DNA of 64,000 nucleotides, taken from contig NZ_CP019304.1 in the NCBI RefSeq assembly GCF_001969265.1, forward strand, positions 1,922,001-1,986,000, in the 5' to 3' direction. The notes below the pieces were generated by a model. It made no database searches and was not told where the DNA came from. It worked only from the letters and a program-made list of their open reading frames with translations. This DNA is from Arthrobacter sp. QXT-31 (GTDB lineage Bacteria; Actinomycetota; Actinomycetes; Actinomycetales; Micrococcaceae). This document shows, one piece after another, positions 18,827 through 27,476 of the stretch (its first letter is position 1; each line of letters starts with the position of its first letter). Both the position numbers and the translations under genes were made by a program.

Positions 18827-20356
18827 CTAGTGGGCCGCGGGCGCTCCTTCGGCGCCAGCCGTCTTGCGCATCATCGTGGAAAGAACGACGGCGGCAACGG
18901 CGATGACGGTTGCCGTCAGGAACGCTGCGCTCATGCCCGCGACGAGGCCGGAGCCCGCGGAAACAAAGGCGAAGATGGACACCAGCAGCGCCGTGCCCGC
19001 CGCGCCGGCCACCTGCTGCAGCGTGCTCATGATGGCTGAGCCGTGGGAGTACAGGTGCGGCGGCAGCGGGTTCAGCCCGGTGGTGAACGCGGGCGTGAAG
19101 AGCAGTGCCAGCCCGAAACTGAGCCCCACGTGCAGGGTGACGATCCACCAGACCGGAGTGCCGGCGACGAGCATCGCGAACTGCCACAGCGTCAGGACCA
19201 TGAGCGATGAACCGGTGACAGTGAGCGGCAGCGGCCCCACCTTGTCGAACAGGCGGCCGATCACCGGGCCGAGCAGGCCCATGGCAAGGCCGCCAGGCAG
19301 CAGGGCCAGACCGGTCTCGAGGGACTGCAGGCCGCGGATTTCCTGCAGGTACAGCGGCAGCAGGATGACGGCGCCGAACAAAGCCACCATGGACACGACC
19401 ATCAGCAGCACGGAAACCGTGAACATCCGGAGGTTGAACGCCCGCAGGTCCAGCAGCGGGGCCCCGGACTTCTGCAGCCGGAGCTGGCGGAACGTGAAGG
19501 CGGCCAGGCCGGCGACGCCGACAACCAGCGCAACCACGGCAAGGGTGCTCGGGCCGCTGCCGCCGCCATGGCCGCCGCCGATCTGGCTCAGGCCATAGAC
19601 GAAGCCGCCGAAGGCCGGAACCGTCAGCACCACGGAGAGGAAGTCGAGCCGGGTCTTCTCCGTCTCACCGACATTGGTGAGGAACCTGGCACCAATCGCC
19701 AGGGCCGCCAGCGCGATGGGCAGGACGAAGATGAACATGAAGCGCCAGGAGAAGTGCTGCAGGATGAACCCGGAGACGGTGGGGCCCATGGCCGGTGCCA
19801 CCGAGATGGCGATGCTGACGTTGCCCATCACGGCGCCGCGGCGGGCCAGCGGGACCAACGTGAGGATGGTGGTCATCAGCAGCGGAAGCATGATGGCGGT
19901 GCCGCCGGCCTGGATGATCCGTGCCAGCAGGAGAATCTCGAAGCCGGGCGCCGCCGCGGCGAGCGCCGTACCGCCGGCAAACAGGCCCATCGCCAGGAGG
20001 AACACCGACCGCGTGGACAGCCGCTGGAGGATGAATCCGGTGGTCGGAATCACCACGGCCATGGTCAGCATGAACCCGGTCGCGAGCCACTGGACCGTGG
20101 GCGCATCCACACGCAGGTCCACCATCAGGCGCTGCAGGGCGACGTTCATGATGGTTTCGTTCAGGATCACCACGAACGTGGCCACCAGCAGTGTGACAAT
20201 GACCGTCACGGACTCGCGGGACATTTTGTCCGACGGCGGTGCTGCCGCCGGGGACGGTGCTGCATTCGACGGCGGCCCTGCGGCCGCGGATGCAACGGGA
20301 GCTGCGGGCTCCGGGACGGGTTCGCCAGACGACGTGGATGTGACTTTGGTAGACAT
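18827..20356 (-). CDS. MFS transporter, DHA2 family drug exporter
   Basis: A 509-aa proton-driven efflux pump of the EmrB/QacA type. After a 45-residue Ala/Pro-rich cytoplasmic tail, about 14 membrane segments follow, as in the DHA2 family. The first helices contain VVILNETIMNVALQRLMVDL, and motif C appears in helix 5 (SVAPAMGPTVSGFIL). The ATG at 20356 has GAGGG at normal spacing; an extended start at 20455 is rejected. No TetR or MarR regulator is adjacent, so the substrate and control are unknown. It sits between the hydrolases and panC. Confidence 0.93.
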   Translation of the reverse strand: MSTKVTSTSSGEPVPEPAAPVASAAAGPPSNAAPSPAAAPPSDKMSRESVTVIVTLLVATFVVILNETIMNVALQRLMVDLRVDAPTVQWLATGFMLTMAVVIPTTGFILQRLSTRSVFLLAMGLFAGGTALAAAAPGFEILLLARIIQAGGTAIMLPLLMTTILTLVPLARRGAVMGNVSIAISVAPAMGPTVSGFILQHFSWRFMFIFVLPIALAALAIGARFLTNVGETEKTRLDFLSVVLTVPAFGGFVYGLSQIGGGHGGGSGPSTLAVVALVVGVAGLAAFTFRQLRLQKSGAPLLDLRAFNLRMFTVSVLLMVVSMVALFGAVILLPLYLQEIRGLQSLETGLALLPGGLAMGLLGPVIGRLFDKVGPLPLTVTGSSLMVLTLWQFAMLVAGTPVWWIVTLHVGLSFGLALLFTPAFTTGLNPLPPHLYSHGSAIMSTLQQVAGAAGTALLVSIFAFVSAGSGLVAGMSAAFLTATVIAVAAVVLSTMMRKTAGAEGAPAAH

Positions 20357-20510
20357 GGCGAGGCCCTCAGGGAGTTGGAAGTGGGTGGCTGCGGTCAGCG
20401 CCGCTGCAGACTCCAACAGTGTAGTGGCCCGGCACATTCCCGGCACGCTGCCCATTCCCCGTAAAGGGGATGAAGGTCACCCGGACTGTATGCCCCCTAA
20501 GAGCTCGCCC

Positions 20511-21440
20511 CTAGGAATTGAGCGGCACGTTGTCGATCAGCCGTACGGAGCCCACCTTCGCCGCGACCAGCGCCAGCCCTTCACCGCGGAAGGGTGTCTC
20601 GTGGCAGTTCTCGGCGAGCGGTTCCAGCGTGACCGGATCCACGACGTCGAGATAGTCCAGCCGGACCAGGGGCTGGGACTCGATCAGTGCCCTCGCCGAG
20701 CCCACGTCGAGAGGTTCGTTGGCGTTGGCCCGCTCCTCGATGATGCGCAGGGCGCGGGACAGGACAAGCGCAGCCTCCCGCTCCTCGGCCGAGAGGAAGC
20801 GGTTGCGGCTGGACAGTGCCAGCCCGTCGGCGTCCCGGGCGGTTGGCACGGCCACGATTTCGACCGGGAAGTTCAGGTCCGCCACCATCCGGCGCACCAG
20901 GGTCAGCTGCTGGGCGTCCTTCTGCCCAAAATAGGCACGGTACGCCGGCAGCCCGCCGCCGGAGCCGGGAATGAACGCGCTGCCGCCGGGAAGGCCGGTG
21001 CCGGGGATGCCCAGGTGCAGCAGCTTGGCCACCACGGTGAGCGCACCGTCGAAGTGCCCGGGACGGGATGCACCCTCCCATTTCTCCCCCAGCGGACCGG
21101 AGGTGATCCTGACCAGCGGCTGTCCGTCCGGGTACATCTCCTCGACCGACGGCGCAAAGACCAGGTCCACACCCTGCTCCTCGAGCAGCGCCGTGTCCGC
21201 CTCGAGGGTCCGCGGATACCGGTCCAGGTCCTGTGCCTCGCCGAACTGCAGCGGGTTCACAAAGATGGAGGCCACCACAACGTCATTCTGTTCGACGGCG
21301 GCCCGCGCCAGCCGCCCGTGGCCCGCGTGCAGTGCGCCCATGGTGGGCACAAGGCCCAGCGAGGAGCCGTTCTTCTGCGTCAGCAGCAGCCGGCTTTGTG
21401 CCCGAAGGGAATCCGCCGTGGTTACGAGTCGGATTGCCAT
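20511..21440 (-). CDS. panC: pantothenate synthetase (pantoate--beta-alanine ligase)
   Basis: ATP-dependent condensation of pantoate with beta-alanine in coenzyme A synthesis. The ATG at 21440 has GGGAGGA before it and gives 309 aa. The HIGH-like motif [11 protein letters not shown] is at 31-41, the ATP/pantoate segment [10 protein letters not shown] at 170-179, and [13 protein letters not shown] near 202-214. Oddly, residues about 144-166 are a Gly/Pro-rich insertion between KLLHL and YRAYFGQKD, where most PanC proteins have only a few residues. panC is the last gene of the ftsH-fol operon; panD is not adjacent. Confidence 0.97.
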   Translation of the reverse strand: MAIRLVTTADSLRAQSRLLLTQKNGSSLGLVPTMGALHAGHGRLARAAVEQNDVVVASIFVNPLQFGEAQDLDRYPRTLEADTALLEEQGVDLVFAPSVEEMYPDGQPLVRITSGPLGEKWEGASRPGHFDGALTVVAKLLHLGIPGTGLPGGSAFIPGSGGGLPAYRAYFGQKDAQQLTLVRRMVADLNFPVEIVAVPTARDADGLALSSRNRFLSAEEREAALVLSRALRIIEERANANEPLDVGSARALIESQPLVRLDYLDVVDPVTLEPLAENCHETPFRGEGLALVAAKVGSVRLIDNVPLNS

Positions 21441-21471
21441 GTCAGTGTCCTCCCTTGGCCCTGGGGCCGTT

Positions 21472-22386
21472 TCATGCGCGGCCGTTGTCCAGGCCGCCGT
21501 CCGTGCCATCAAGCGCGATACGAATATTCTCCGCCTGGTCCGGTTTCAGCAGACCGCGCTTCCCGGCGCGTGTTGCGGTCGCCCTGGCCATGGCGAGGTA
21601 CGCCGCGAGGACGTCGCCGCCGGTTCCGCCGTCGTGTTCCCGCAGCGCGCTGGCGTGCGCTTCCACCGTACCGGCATCCCCGCGGGCGACCGGGCCGGTC
21701 AGGGCCGACTCGCCGGAGGCAAGCGCGTTCTCCAGGGTTGCCCGCAGCAGCGGGCCGAGCATGCGCTCCGGGGCCTCCACGCCCACCTCGGCCAGCAGCT
21801 GCGACGCCTGCGCCACGAGCGTGACCAGGTGGTTCGAACCGTGCGCCAGGGCGGCGTGGTAGATGGTGCGGTCGCCCTCGGCGATCACCACCGGCTCGGC
21901 CCCCATCTCGACGACGAGCGCCTGGGCGATGGGAAGCATGGCGGCGTCTGCGGTGACGCCGAACGTGCAGTCCAGCAGCCGGGTCAGGTCCAGGCTCATG
22001 CCGGTGAAGGTCATGGCCGGGTGCAGCGCGAGCGGCACGGCACCGGCCGCCCGGACCGAGTGCAGCACACCGACGCCGAACCGGCCCGATGTGTGCGCCA
22101 CGAGCTGGCCGGGCTGCCAGGCGCCAAGCTTGGCGAGCCCCTCCACGAGTCCGGCGAGGGCATCATCAGGGACGGCCAGGAGGACCAGTTCCGAGCGTTC
22201 CACGATGTCCTGGATTTCCAGGACGGGAACGCCGGGGAGCAGGGTTTCGGCCCGTTCCCGGCTCGCGTCGGAGACGGCGGAAACCCCGACGACGGCGTGC
22301 TCGGCCGCGCGGAGCGCCGCACCGAGGACGGCGCCCACCTTCCCGGCGCCGATGATTCCGACGCCGAGGCGTCCTGGCTTAGCCAC
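21472..22386 (-). CDS. Rossmann-fold DUF2520 oxidoreductase next to panC
   Basis: A 304-aa predicted NAD(P)-dependent oxidoreductase. The dinucleotide-binding GIIGAGKVG at 10-18 begins the Rossmann domain, and the C-terminal half (about 170-290) is the helical DUF2520 part resembling ketopantoate reductase/ProC folds. It overlaps the PH-domain gene by 8 nt and precedes panC by 31 nt. The same pair (Rv3603c-panC) exists in M. tuberculosis. The constant pairing suggests a role in pantothenate synthesis, possibly as a ketopantoate reductase, but that is inference. Confidence 0.88.
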   Translation of the reverse strand: MAKPGRLGVGIIGAGKVGAVLGAALRAAEHAVVGVSAVSDASRERAETLLPGVPVLEIQDIVERSELVLLAVPDDALAGLVEGLAKLGAWQPGQLVAHTSGRFGVGVLHSVRAAGAVPLALHPAMTFTGMSLDLTRLLDCTFGVTADAAMLPIAQALVVEMGAEPVVIAEGDRTIYHAALAHGSNHLVTLVAQASQLLAEVGVEAPERMLGPLLRATLENALASGESALTGPVARGDAGTVEAHASALREHDGGTGGDVLAAYLAMARATATRAGKRGLLKPDQAENIRIALDGTDGGLDNGRA

Positions 22387-23902
22387 GTTGCTGGCCTTCC
22401 TGTTGGGGTGCTTGAGCAGGCTGTTCTTGGGTTTCGGTGGGCTGGCGGGGAGGTTCCCCCAGCCCCGGAGCCACCTGTGCCAGCCACTGCTCGCTGGTCT
22501 GCCGCCGGCGGGCCGCCCTGGCCCGGGCCGCCTGCGCGTCGAAGAGCGCCTGCGCCTCCCGGACGTCGGCCTGGATCACGCGTGGTGCCACCGGCCCTGC
22601 GGTGGTGTGCAGGACGAGGTCTGCCACCCCGAACCTGCGCGCGAGGGGTCCCTGCTGGAGCGCGATCGACTGCGTCCGCTGGTGGGGCACCACCACAAGC
22701 TGACGCCACCAGCGGCCCGACCTCATTAGCAGCGCGGTGTCCGTGGCGGTGAAGGCGTTCCGCCGCCAGCCCAGCGGCGCGAGCAGCCGCGCCCGGCGCG
22801 GCGTGGTGACGAACCCGGCGTCGGAATCCAGGCCGTTCACGCCCTGCCGGAAAACGCGCAGCGGATCGGCGGTGCCCGGGTCCGGCAGCACGAGCGCCAG
22901 CATGTTCAGGACGTCATCCCATGTGCCCACCGGAAGCAGCGTGGTGCGGGCACCGGCTTCGCCGTTGTTGGCCCCGGTTCCGTAGCCTGCGGCGTTGACC
23001 TGCATCCGGTACCAGCCGAAGAGGCGCCAGAGGGGCGGCTGCGCCACCTTCAGCGCCTGGATCCGGCCGGGCGGCAGGGTCTGGGCCTGGGTATCGAGCA
23101 GCCCGTACCGGAGCCGGATGCCGTCCGGGGAGATGGCCGCGGTGAAGTTGTAGCCCTTGTTGAACGAACTCCAGTACGCCGCGACGAGGCCTAGTACAGC
23201 CGGAATCAGGTACAGGAAGAAGGCCCGGTTCTCGGTGAGTGCGGACAGCAGCACCGATGCCGCGGCGCCCAGGACCACGAAGACACTCTGCTCGCTGAGC
23301 AGGAGCGAGCCGATCAGGCGCGGCGGCGGGACCTGCAGGACCTGCTGCTCGGGCGCCTCGGGGGCGGCTGCTTCCGGCTGGGCGGGATCGAGCCGGACGC
23401 CCGAGGCCCGGGCGAGGATGGTGGCACGCAGCTGCCGGGCATCATCGATGCGGAGGTAGGCCAGGCGGACGGCCGATTCACCGGCGTCGGCAACTTCGAA
23501 CTTGAGTTCGGCGAGGCCGAAGATCCGGGCCAGCAGCGGCTGGACGATGTCGATGGCCTGGACCCGGTCCAGCCGTGCCTGCCGCTGCTGCTTGAACAGG
23601 AAGCCGGTGTTGACGCGGACGTAGCCTCCGGCCACCTGGTACCGGGTGTAGTACCAGGAGAGGATGAAACTCACTACCGCCAGCACCAGCATCAAGGCAC
23701 CGCCGCCCAGGAGCAGCGGGGCGCGTCCGGCGATGCGGTCATCGATCAGCGGCTGGCCCTGGAGCATCCGTTCAAAGCTGTCACGCCCGAAGAAGTAGGC
23801 GATGGCTGCCAGCGCGACCCAGCCCCGCACGAACGGTGTGGCCGGGTGCACACGCAGCCACTCGCCGTCGGACTTTCCGGAAGCGAGGCCGCCGGCGCTC
23901 AC
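22379..23902 (-). CDS. membrane protein with tandem bacterial PH domains (YdbT-like)
   Basis: A 507-aa membrane protein with at least two bPH_2 domains, each preceded by paired membrane helices. Repeated motifs include VRVNTGFLFKQQRQARLDRVQAIDI cut across the first domain, and IRLRYGLLDTQAQTLPPGRI in the second. The C-terminal 50 residues are Arg/Gln/Pro-rich. GTG at 23902 is the start, overlapping the upstream TGA by 4 nt. It is paired with the short PH protein, as in the B. subtilis YdbS-YdbT pair, where a role in resistance or membrane homeostasis is suggested. The frame further upstream is a shadow. Confidence 0.88.
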   Translation of the reverse strand: MSAGGLASGKSDGEWLRVHPATPFVRGWVALAAIAYFFGRDSFERMLQGQPLIDDRIAGRAPLLLGGGALMLVLAVVSFILSWYYTRYQVAGGYVRVNTGFLFKQQRQARLDRVQAIDIVQPLLARIFGLAELKFEVADAGESAVRLAYLRIDDARQLRATILARASGVRLDPAQPEAAAPEAPEQQVLQVPPPRLIGSLLLSEQSVFVVLGAAASVLLSALTENRAFFLYLIPAVLGLVAAYWSSFNKGYNFTAAISPDGIRLRYGLLDTQAQTLPPGRIQALKVAQPPLWRLFGWYRMQVNAAGYGTGANNGEAGARTTLLPVGTWDDVLNMLALVLPDPGTADPLRVFRQGVNGLDSDAGFVTTPRRARLLAPLGWRRNAFTATDTALLMRSGRWWRQLVVVPHQRTQSIALQQGPLARRFGVADLVLHTTAGPVAPRVIQADVREAQALFDAQAARARAARRRQTSEQWLAQVAPGLGEPPRQPTETQEQPAQAPQQEGQQRG

Positions 23903-24411
23903 AGCCCGGCCAGCCTGGCTTCGCCGCGCGCCGAGAGCTGTTCCCTGAGCCGGGCGCCTTCCTCCGCGGGAAGGCCGGGGATTTCGGCGTTGGTGCCGGC
24001 GGAGGCTGTGTACAGCTTCAGGGTGCACAGCCCCAGCCCGCGTTCCACCGGGCCGGCGCTGATGTCCACGTACTGCATGCGGCCGTAAGGCACCACCATG
24101 ACGCGCTGGAAAAAGATGCCGCCGCGGATCAGCAGGTCGTCGTCGCGCTCGGCGTACCCGATGGCGCGCACCTGGCGGGGAATGAGAATCAGGCGCCACA
24201 GCGCGAGCAGCAGCATGAAGGCCGGCACGCCGATGGCCAGCCACAGCGGCGGCCACCGCCACCAGCCGAGCCGGACAAACACCAGCGGCAGGCTCAGCAC
24301 GGCCACCATGACCAGGTTGCCCAGGGCCCACTCCACAAGCCGGACAGTGACGTACTTCGGGGACACACGCAGCCAGGTAATCCCGGGGGGATCAATCGCC
24401 GCGGTAGGCAT
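23899..24411 (-). CDS. membrane PH-domain protein (YdbS-like)
   Basis: A 170-aa protein with two membrane helices (about 27-47 and 53-75) followed by one bPH_2 domain (about 85-160), including DDDLLIRGGIFFQRVMVVPY and the typical MQYVDISAGPVERGLGL. It overlaps the DUF3180 gene by 20 nt and the long PH gene by 4 nt, so the two PH proteins are likely made together and may form a complex. The function is unknown beyond the YdbS/YdbT analogy. Confidence 0.87.
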   Translation of the reverse strand: MPTAAIDPPGITWLRVSPKYVTVRLVEWALGNLVMVAVLSLPLVFVRLGWWRWPPLWLAIGVPAFMLLLALWRLILIPRQVRAIGYAERDDDLLIRGGIFFQRVMVVPYGRMQYVDISAGPVERGLGLCTLKLYTASAGTNAEIPGLPAEEGARLREQLSARGEARLAGL

Positions 24412-24919
24412 ACTCGCCTTCCCCTTTGGCCTTGCCCCGACCGTGGCCGGGCAGGCCTTCGCTGGCGTCCGTCTCGCCGTCCTCCGGCGGGATCTTGCAG
24501 AAACGCTCGACGACGAGCCCCACCACGATCATGACCAGGCCGCCGCCCGCCATTCCGAGGGCGAGCCAAGTGACATCGAGCCCGCTGCGGATGCTCCAGA
24601 ACCGCAGCTGGTCCAGGAAGATCCCCGCGTGCCAGCCCAGCAGCATCGCGCCGGTGTAGGCACAGGCCTGGGCGAGGACCAGCGTCCACGCCGCCAGGAT
24701 GGGGTTCAGCATTTTCTTCTTCTTGCCGTTCCGCCAGCGGAGCACGCGAATGCCCAGGACCAGGGTCAGGGCCACGATCACGCCCATGGTCACCAGCGCA
24801 GTCGCCGGCAGGACCGGTGTGGCCATGCCGTACCGGACCGTCAGTACGGCAGCGGACCAGCCTGCGACAGCCAGGGCAAGGCCCACGACTGCAAGCAGCA
24901 GCGGGCTCACGGGCTTCAC
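24392..24919 (-). CDS. DUF3180 membrane protein
   Basis: A 175-aa protein with four predicted membrane helices: about 8-28, 37-57, 75-95 and 115-138. A basic loop GKKKK joins helices 2 and 3, and the cytoplasmic tail is acidic and Gly-rich. It matches the DUF3180 family that follows folK in actinobacteria (M. tuberculosis Rv3605c). It overlaps folK by 4 nt and the PH gene by 20 nt. The function is unknown; its fixed place in the folate operon is its main clue. Confidence 0.87.
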   Translation of the reverse strand: MKPVSPLLLAVVGLALAVAGWSAAVLTVRYGMATPVLPATALVTMGVIVALTLVLGIRVLRWRNGKKKKMLNPILAAWTLVLAQACAYTGAMLLGWHAGIFLDQLRFWSIRSGLDVTWLALGMAGGGLVMIVVGLVVERFCKIPPEDGETDASEGLPGHGRGKAKGEGEYAYRGD

Positions 24920-25515
24920 GGCTGCTCCACCGCCCCGCCGTCCGGCACGCCGTCGAAGTCGCCGAAGCCGTCGAACGGCTTCAGGTCCGGATAATCGGCG
25001 GCCTTGGCGGCCAGTTCCCCCACGGGCTGCCCGTTCAGCGTGGCCGACGGGTCCATCTGGGCCCAGGGGTAGAGCACGAACGCGCGCTGCGCGGCGAACG
25101 GGTGGGGCAGGGTCAGCACCGGATCATCGCTCGTGAGGTCGCCGTAAACGACGACGTCGACGTCGAGCGTGCGAGGCCCCCAGTGGACCTCACGCACGCG
25201 GTGGTGCTTGTTTTCCACTGACTGGCAGTGCCTGAGAAGGTCCAGCGGAGCCAGGGATGTTTCGACGGAAATCACCATGTTGAGGAAGTCCGGCTGCCCG
25301 GCGGGTCCCCCGACGGCCTTGGTCTGGAATATCGGTGAGACGGCCAGGAGCCGCACCTCCGGGCGGTCGACAAGGTCCGCAACGGCCTCGGACAGTGTCT
25401 CGTTCCGGGCACCCAGGTTGCTGCCCAGCGCCAGTACGGCCCGCGTGTAGCCGGTCTGGGCCGGCGCCGGCTTACCCTGCACCGGCTTTTCATGCAGTGC
25501 GGGTGCCGGACTCAT
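24916..25515 (-). CDS. folK: 6-hydroxymethyl-7,8-dihydropterin pyrophosphokinase
   Basis: Transfers pyrophosphate from ATP to 6-hydroxymethyl-dihydropterin, the step before dihydropteroate synthase. It is 199 aa, longer than E. coli HPPK (159) because of about 25 extra residues at each end. Family signatures are visible: AVLALGSNLGARNETL at about residues 27-42, and the C-terminal signature HWGPRTLDVDVVVYGD with the metal-binding DVD. LTLPHPFAAQRAFVLYPW follows. It overlaps folB and DUF3180 by 4 nt each, so translation is coupled. Confidence 0.96.
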   Translation of the reverse strand: MSPAPALHEKPVQGKPAPAQTGYTRAVLALGSNLGARNETLSEAVADLVDRPEVRLLAVSPIFQTKAVGGPAGQPDFLNMVISVETSLAPLDLLRHCQSVENKHHRVREVHWGPRTLDVDVVVYGDLTSDDPVLTLPHPFAAQRAFVLYPWAQMDPSATLNGQPVGELAAKAADYPDLKPFDGFGDFDGVPDGGAVEQP

Positions 25516-25871
25516 GTCCGCTCCCGGTAAACGGTGACGGCGACGTCGCCGAAGGGGACCTCGATGGGCGCCTTCGGCTTGTGCACGGTGATCTCCACGG
25601 CCTGGATCCTGAATTCCTTGAGCAGGCCATCGGCCATCCGCACCGCCAGGGCCTCGATCAGGTTCAGCGGCTCGCCGGTGATCCAGTCGGTGATCCGTCC
25701 GGCCACCTCACCGTAATGTGCGGTGTCGCGGACGTCGTCCGATTCTGCGACTTGGCTGAAATCCAAGTGCAGCACGGCGTCCACCACAAACGGCTGGCCC
25801 TCGCGGCGCTCAAAATCGAACACCCCGTGGTAGCCGGTGGCGGTGACACCGGTCAGCGAGATCCTGTCCAT
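25512..25871 (-). CDS. folB: dihydroneopterin aldolase
   Basis: Cleaves 7,8-dihydroneopterin to 6-hydroxymethyl-dihydropterin. It is 119 aa from the ATG at 25871, the normal length. GYHGVFDFERREGQPFVVD contains the conserved active-site region, and the catalytic Lys is in VHKPKAPI near the C-terminus. An in-frame extension upstream to 25949 is the shadow of folP and is not used. It lies 25 nt after folP and overlaps folK by 4 nt. Confidence 0.96.
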   Translation of the reverse strand: MDRISLTGVTATGYHGVFDFERREGQPFVVDAVLHLDFSQVAESDDVRDTAHYGEVAGRITDWITGEPLNLIEALAVRMADGLLKEFRIQAVEITVHKPKAPIEVPFGDVAVTVYRERT

Positions 25872-25896
25872 GGCTGTTCTGTTTGGCCTTTCCTGG

Positions 25897-26817
25897 TCAG
25901 CGGCCGGGGTCCGGGGCGGCCATGCGGGCGGCCACCTTGACGGCGTCAAGGCTGGGTCCGACGTCGTGCACCCGCACGGCCCAGGCGCCGCGGGCGGCGC
26001 TGATGGCGGTGATGGCGGCGGTGGCGGCGTCGCGCTCCTCCGGGAGCGCCGCCTTGCCGGCGACGGTCAGGAGGGTCCCCAGGAAGCGCTTGCGGGACGC
26101 GCCCACGAGCACCCTGTGGCCCATGGCTTCGAGCCGGTCCAGGTTGCGCAGCAGTTCCCAGTTCTGCACGTCCGTCTTCGAGAACCCGATGCCCGGATCA
26201 ATGATGATCTGCCCGGGCAGGACCCCGGCCGCATACAGCTTGTCGCGGACGCCGTTCAGTTCGGAGACGACGTCGTCCGCGACGTCGTCGTACTCCGTCA
26301 GGGAGGTCATGGTCTTGGCGTCGCCGCGGCGGTGGGTCAGGACATACGGCACCTTCGCCTTCGCCACGAGCTCGGCCATGCCGGGTTCGATGCTGAGGCC
26401 GGAGATGTCGTTGATGATTGCCGCGCCGGCGTTCAGCGCGGCCTCGGCGGTGGAGACGTGGGTGGTGTCGATGCTGACCAGCGCGCCGGCCTTCACGAGG
26501 GCTTCGATGACGGGCACCACCCGCCGCCGCTCTTCCTCGGGGCTGACTTCCTCGGCGCCGGGGCGGGTGGATTCACCGCCGACGTCGATGATGTCAGCCC
26601 CTGCGTAGAACATGCGGAGCCCGGCGGCAATGGCGGTGTCCGCCGTCGCATGCTTGCCGCCGTCGCTGAACGAATCCGGGGTGACGTTGAGGATGCCCAT
26701 GACAAGCGTGCGGTCCGTGGGCAGGTCTTCGAACTTGGCTGCCGGCCGCGGCTTGCGCAGGATGGGCAGCGGTGAGGTTGCGGGGCCGGTTCCAGGTGCT
26801 GCAGCTAGGGAATCCAT
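25897..26817 (-). CDS. folP: dihydropteroate synthase
   Basis: Joins p-aminobenzoate to the pterin pyrophosphate; it is the sulfonamide target. It is 306 aa, with a TIM barrel after a 35-residue non-conserved N-terminus. Signature 1, MGILNVTPDSFSDGG, is at about 40-54, and signature 2, IIDVGGESTRPGAEEV, near 75-90. The pterin-binding lysine region occurs later (GASRKRFLG). It is 10 nt downstream of folE. M. tuberculosis has a second paralogue, but only this copy is in the window. Confidence 0.97.
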   Translation of the reverse strand: MDSLAAAPGTGPATSPLPILRKPRPAAKFEDLPTDRTLVMGILNVTPDSFSDGGKHATADTAIAAGLRMFYAGADIIDVGGESTRPGAEEVSPEEERRRVVPVIEALVKAGALVSIDTTHVSTAEAALNAGAAIINDISGLSIEPGMAELVAKAKVPYVLTHRRGDAKTMTSLTEYDDVADDVVSELNGVRDKLYAAGVLPGQIIIDPGIGFSKTDVQNWELLRNLDRLEAMGHRVLVGASRKRFLGTLLTVAGKAALPEERDAATAAITAISAARGAWAVRVHDVGPSLDAVKVAARMAAPDPGR

Positions 26818-26827
26818 AGTCTGTTTT

Positions 26828-27466
26828 TTACCTTCCGAGTATGAGGCTCATGGCTTCGGCACGGGTGGCCGGGTCATGAAGTTGCCCGCGGACCGCGCTT
26901 GTGACGGTCTTGGCTCCGGGCTTGCGGATGCCGCGCATGGACATGCACATGTGTTCGCATTCCACCACCGCAATGGCTCCGCGCGGCTTGAGGTGTGTGA
27001 CCAGCGCTTCGACGATCTGCGTGGTGAGCCGCTCCTGCACCTGCGGGCGGCGTGCGTAGATGTCCACCAGGCGCGCCAGCTTGCTCAGCCCCGTCACCCT
27101 GCCGTCGTGCGAGGGGATGTACCCCACATGCGCGACGCCGTGGAACGGCACCAGGTGGTGCTCGCAGGTGGAGTAGAACGGGATGTCCTTCACCAGCACG
27201 AGTTCCTCGTGGTCGAGGTCGAAGGTGGTGCCGAGCACGCTGCCCGGATCCTGGTGCAGGCCGGCAAACACCTCGGCATAAGCCTTGGCCACGCGCTTGG
27301 GCGTGTCCTGCAGTCCGCCGCGGTCCGGATCTTCCCCGATGGCCAGCAGGATTTCCCGCACGGCCGCTTCAATCCGGGGCTTGTCCACCTTGTGGTGGCG
27401 GTCTGATCCGCCCACCGCCGAATGGCCGGCGGTGGCGGTGAAGTCGTCGTCGTCGAAGTGAGTCAC
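26828..27466 (-). CDS. folE: GTP cyclohydrolase I
   Basis: Zinc enzyme that converts GTP to dihydroneopterin triphosphate, the first step to folate. It is 212 aa. The zinc/active-site segment [12 protein letters not shown] places C101, H103 and H104, and the second zinc cysteine lies in [25 protein letters not shown] is also typical of the type IA enzyme. The first 25 residues are Asp/His-rich and variable. It starts 10 nt after the ftsH stop in the operon. Confidence 0.98.
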   Translation of the reverse strand: MTHFDDDDFTATAGHSAVGGSDRHHKVDKPRIEAAVREILLAIGEDPDRGGLQDTPKRVAKAYAEVFAGLHQDPGSVLGTTFDLDHEELVLVKDIPFYSTCEHHLVPFHGVAHVGYIPSHDGRVTGLSKLARLVDIYARRPQVQERLTTQIVEALVTHLKPRGAIAVVECEHMCMSMRGIRKPGAKTVTSAVRGQLHDPATRAEAMSLILGR

Positions 27467-27476
27467 ACCAATGAGC

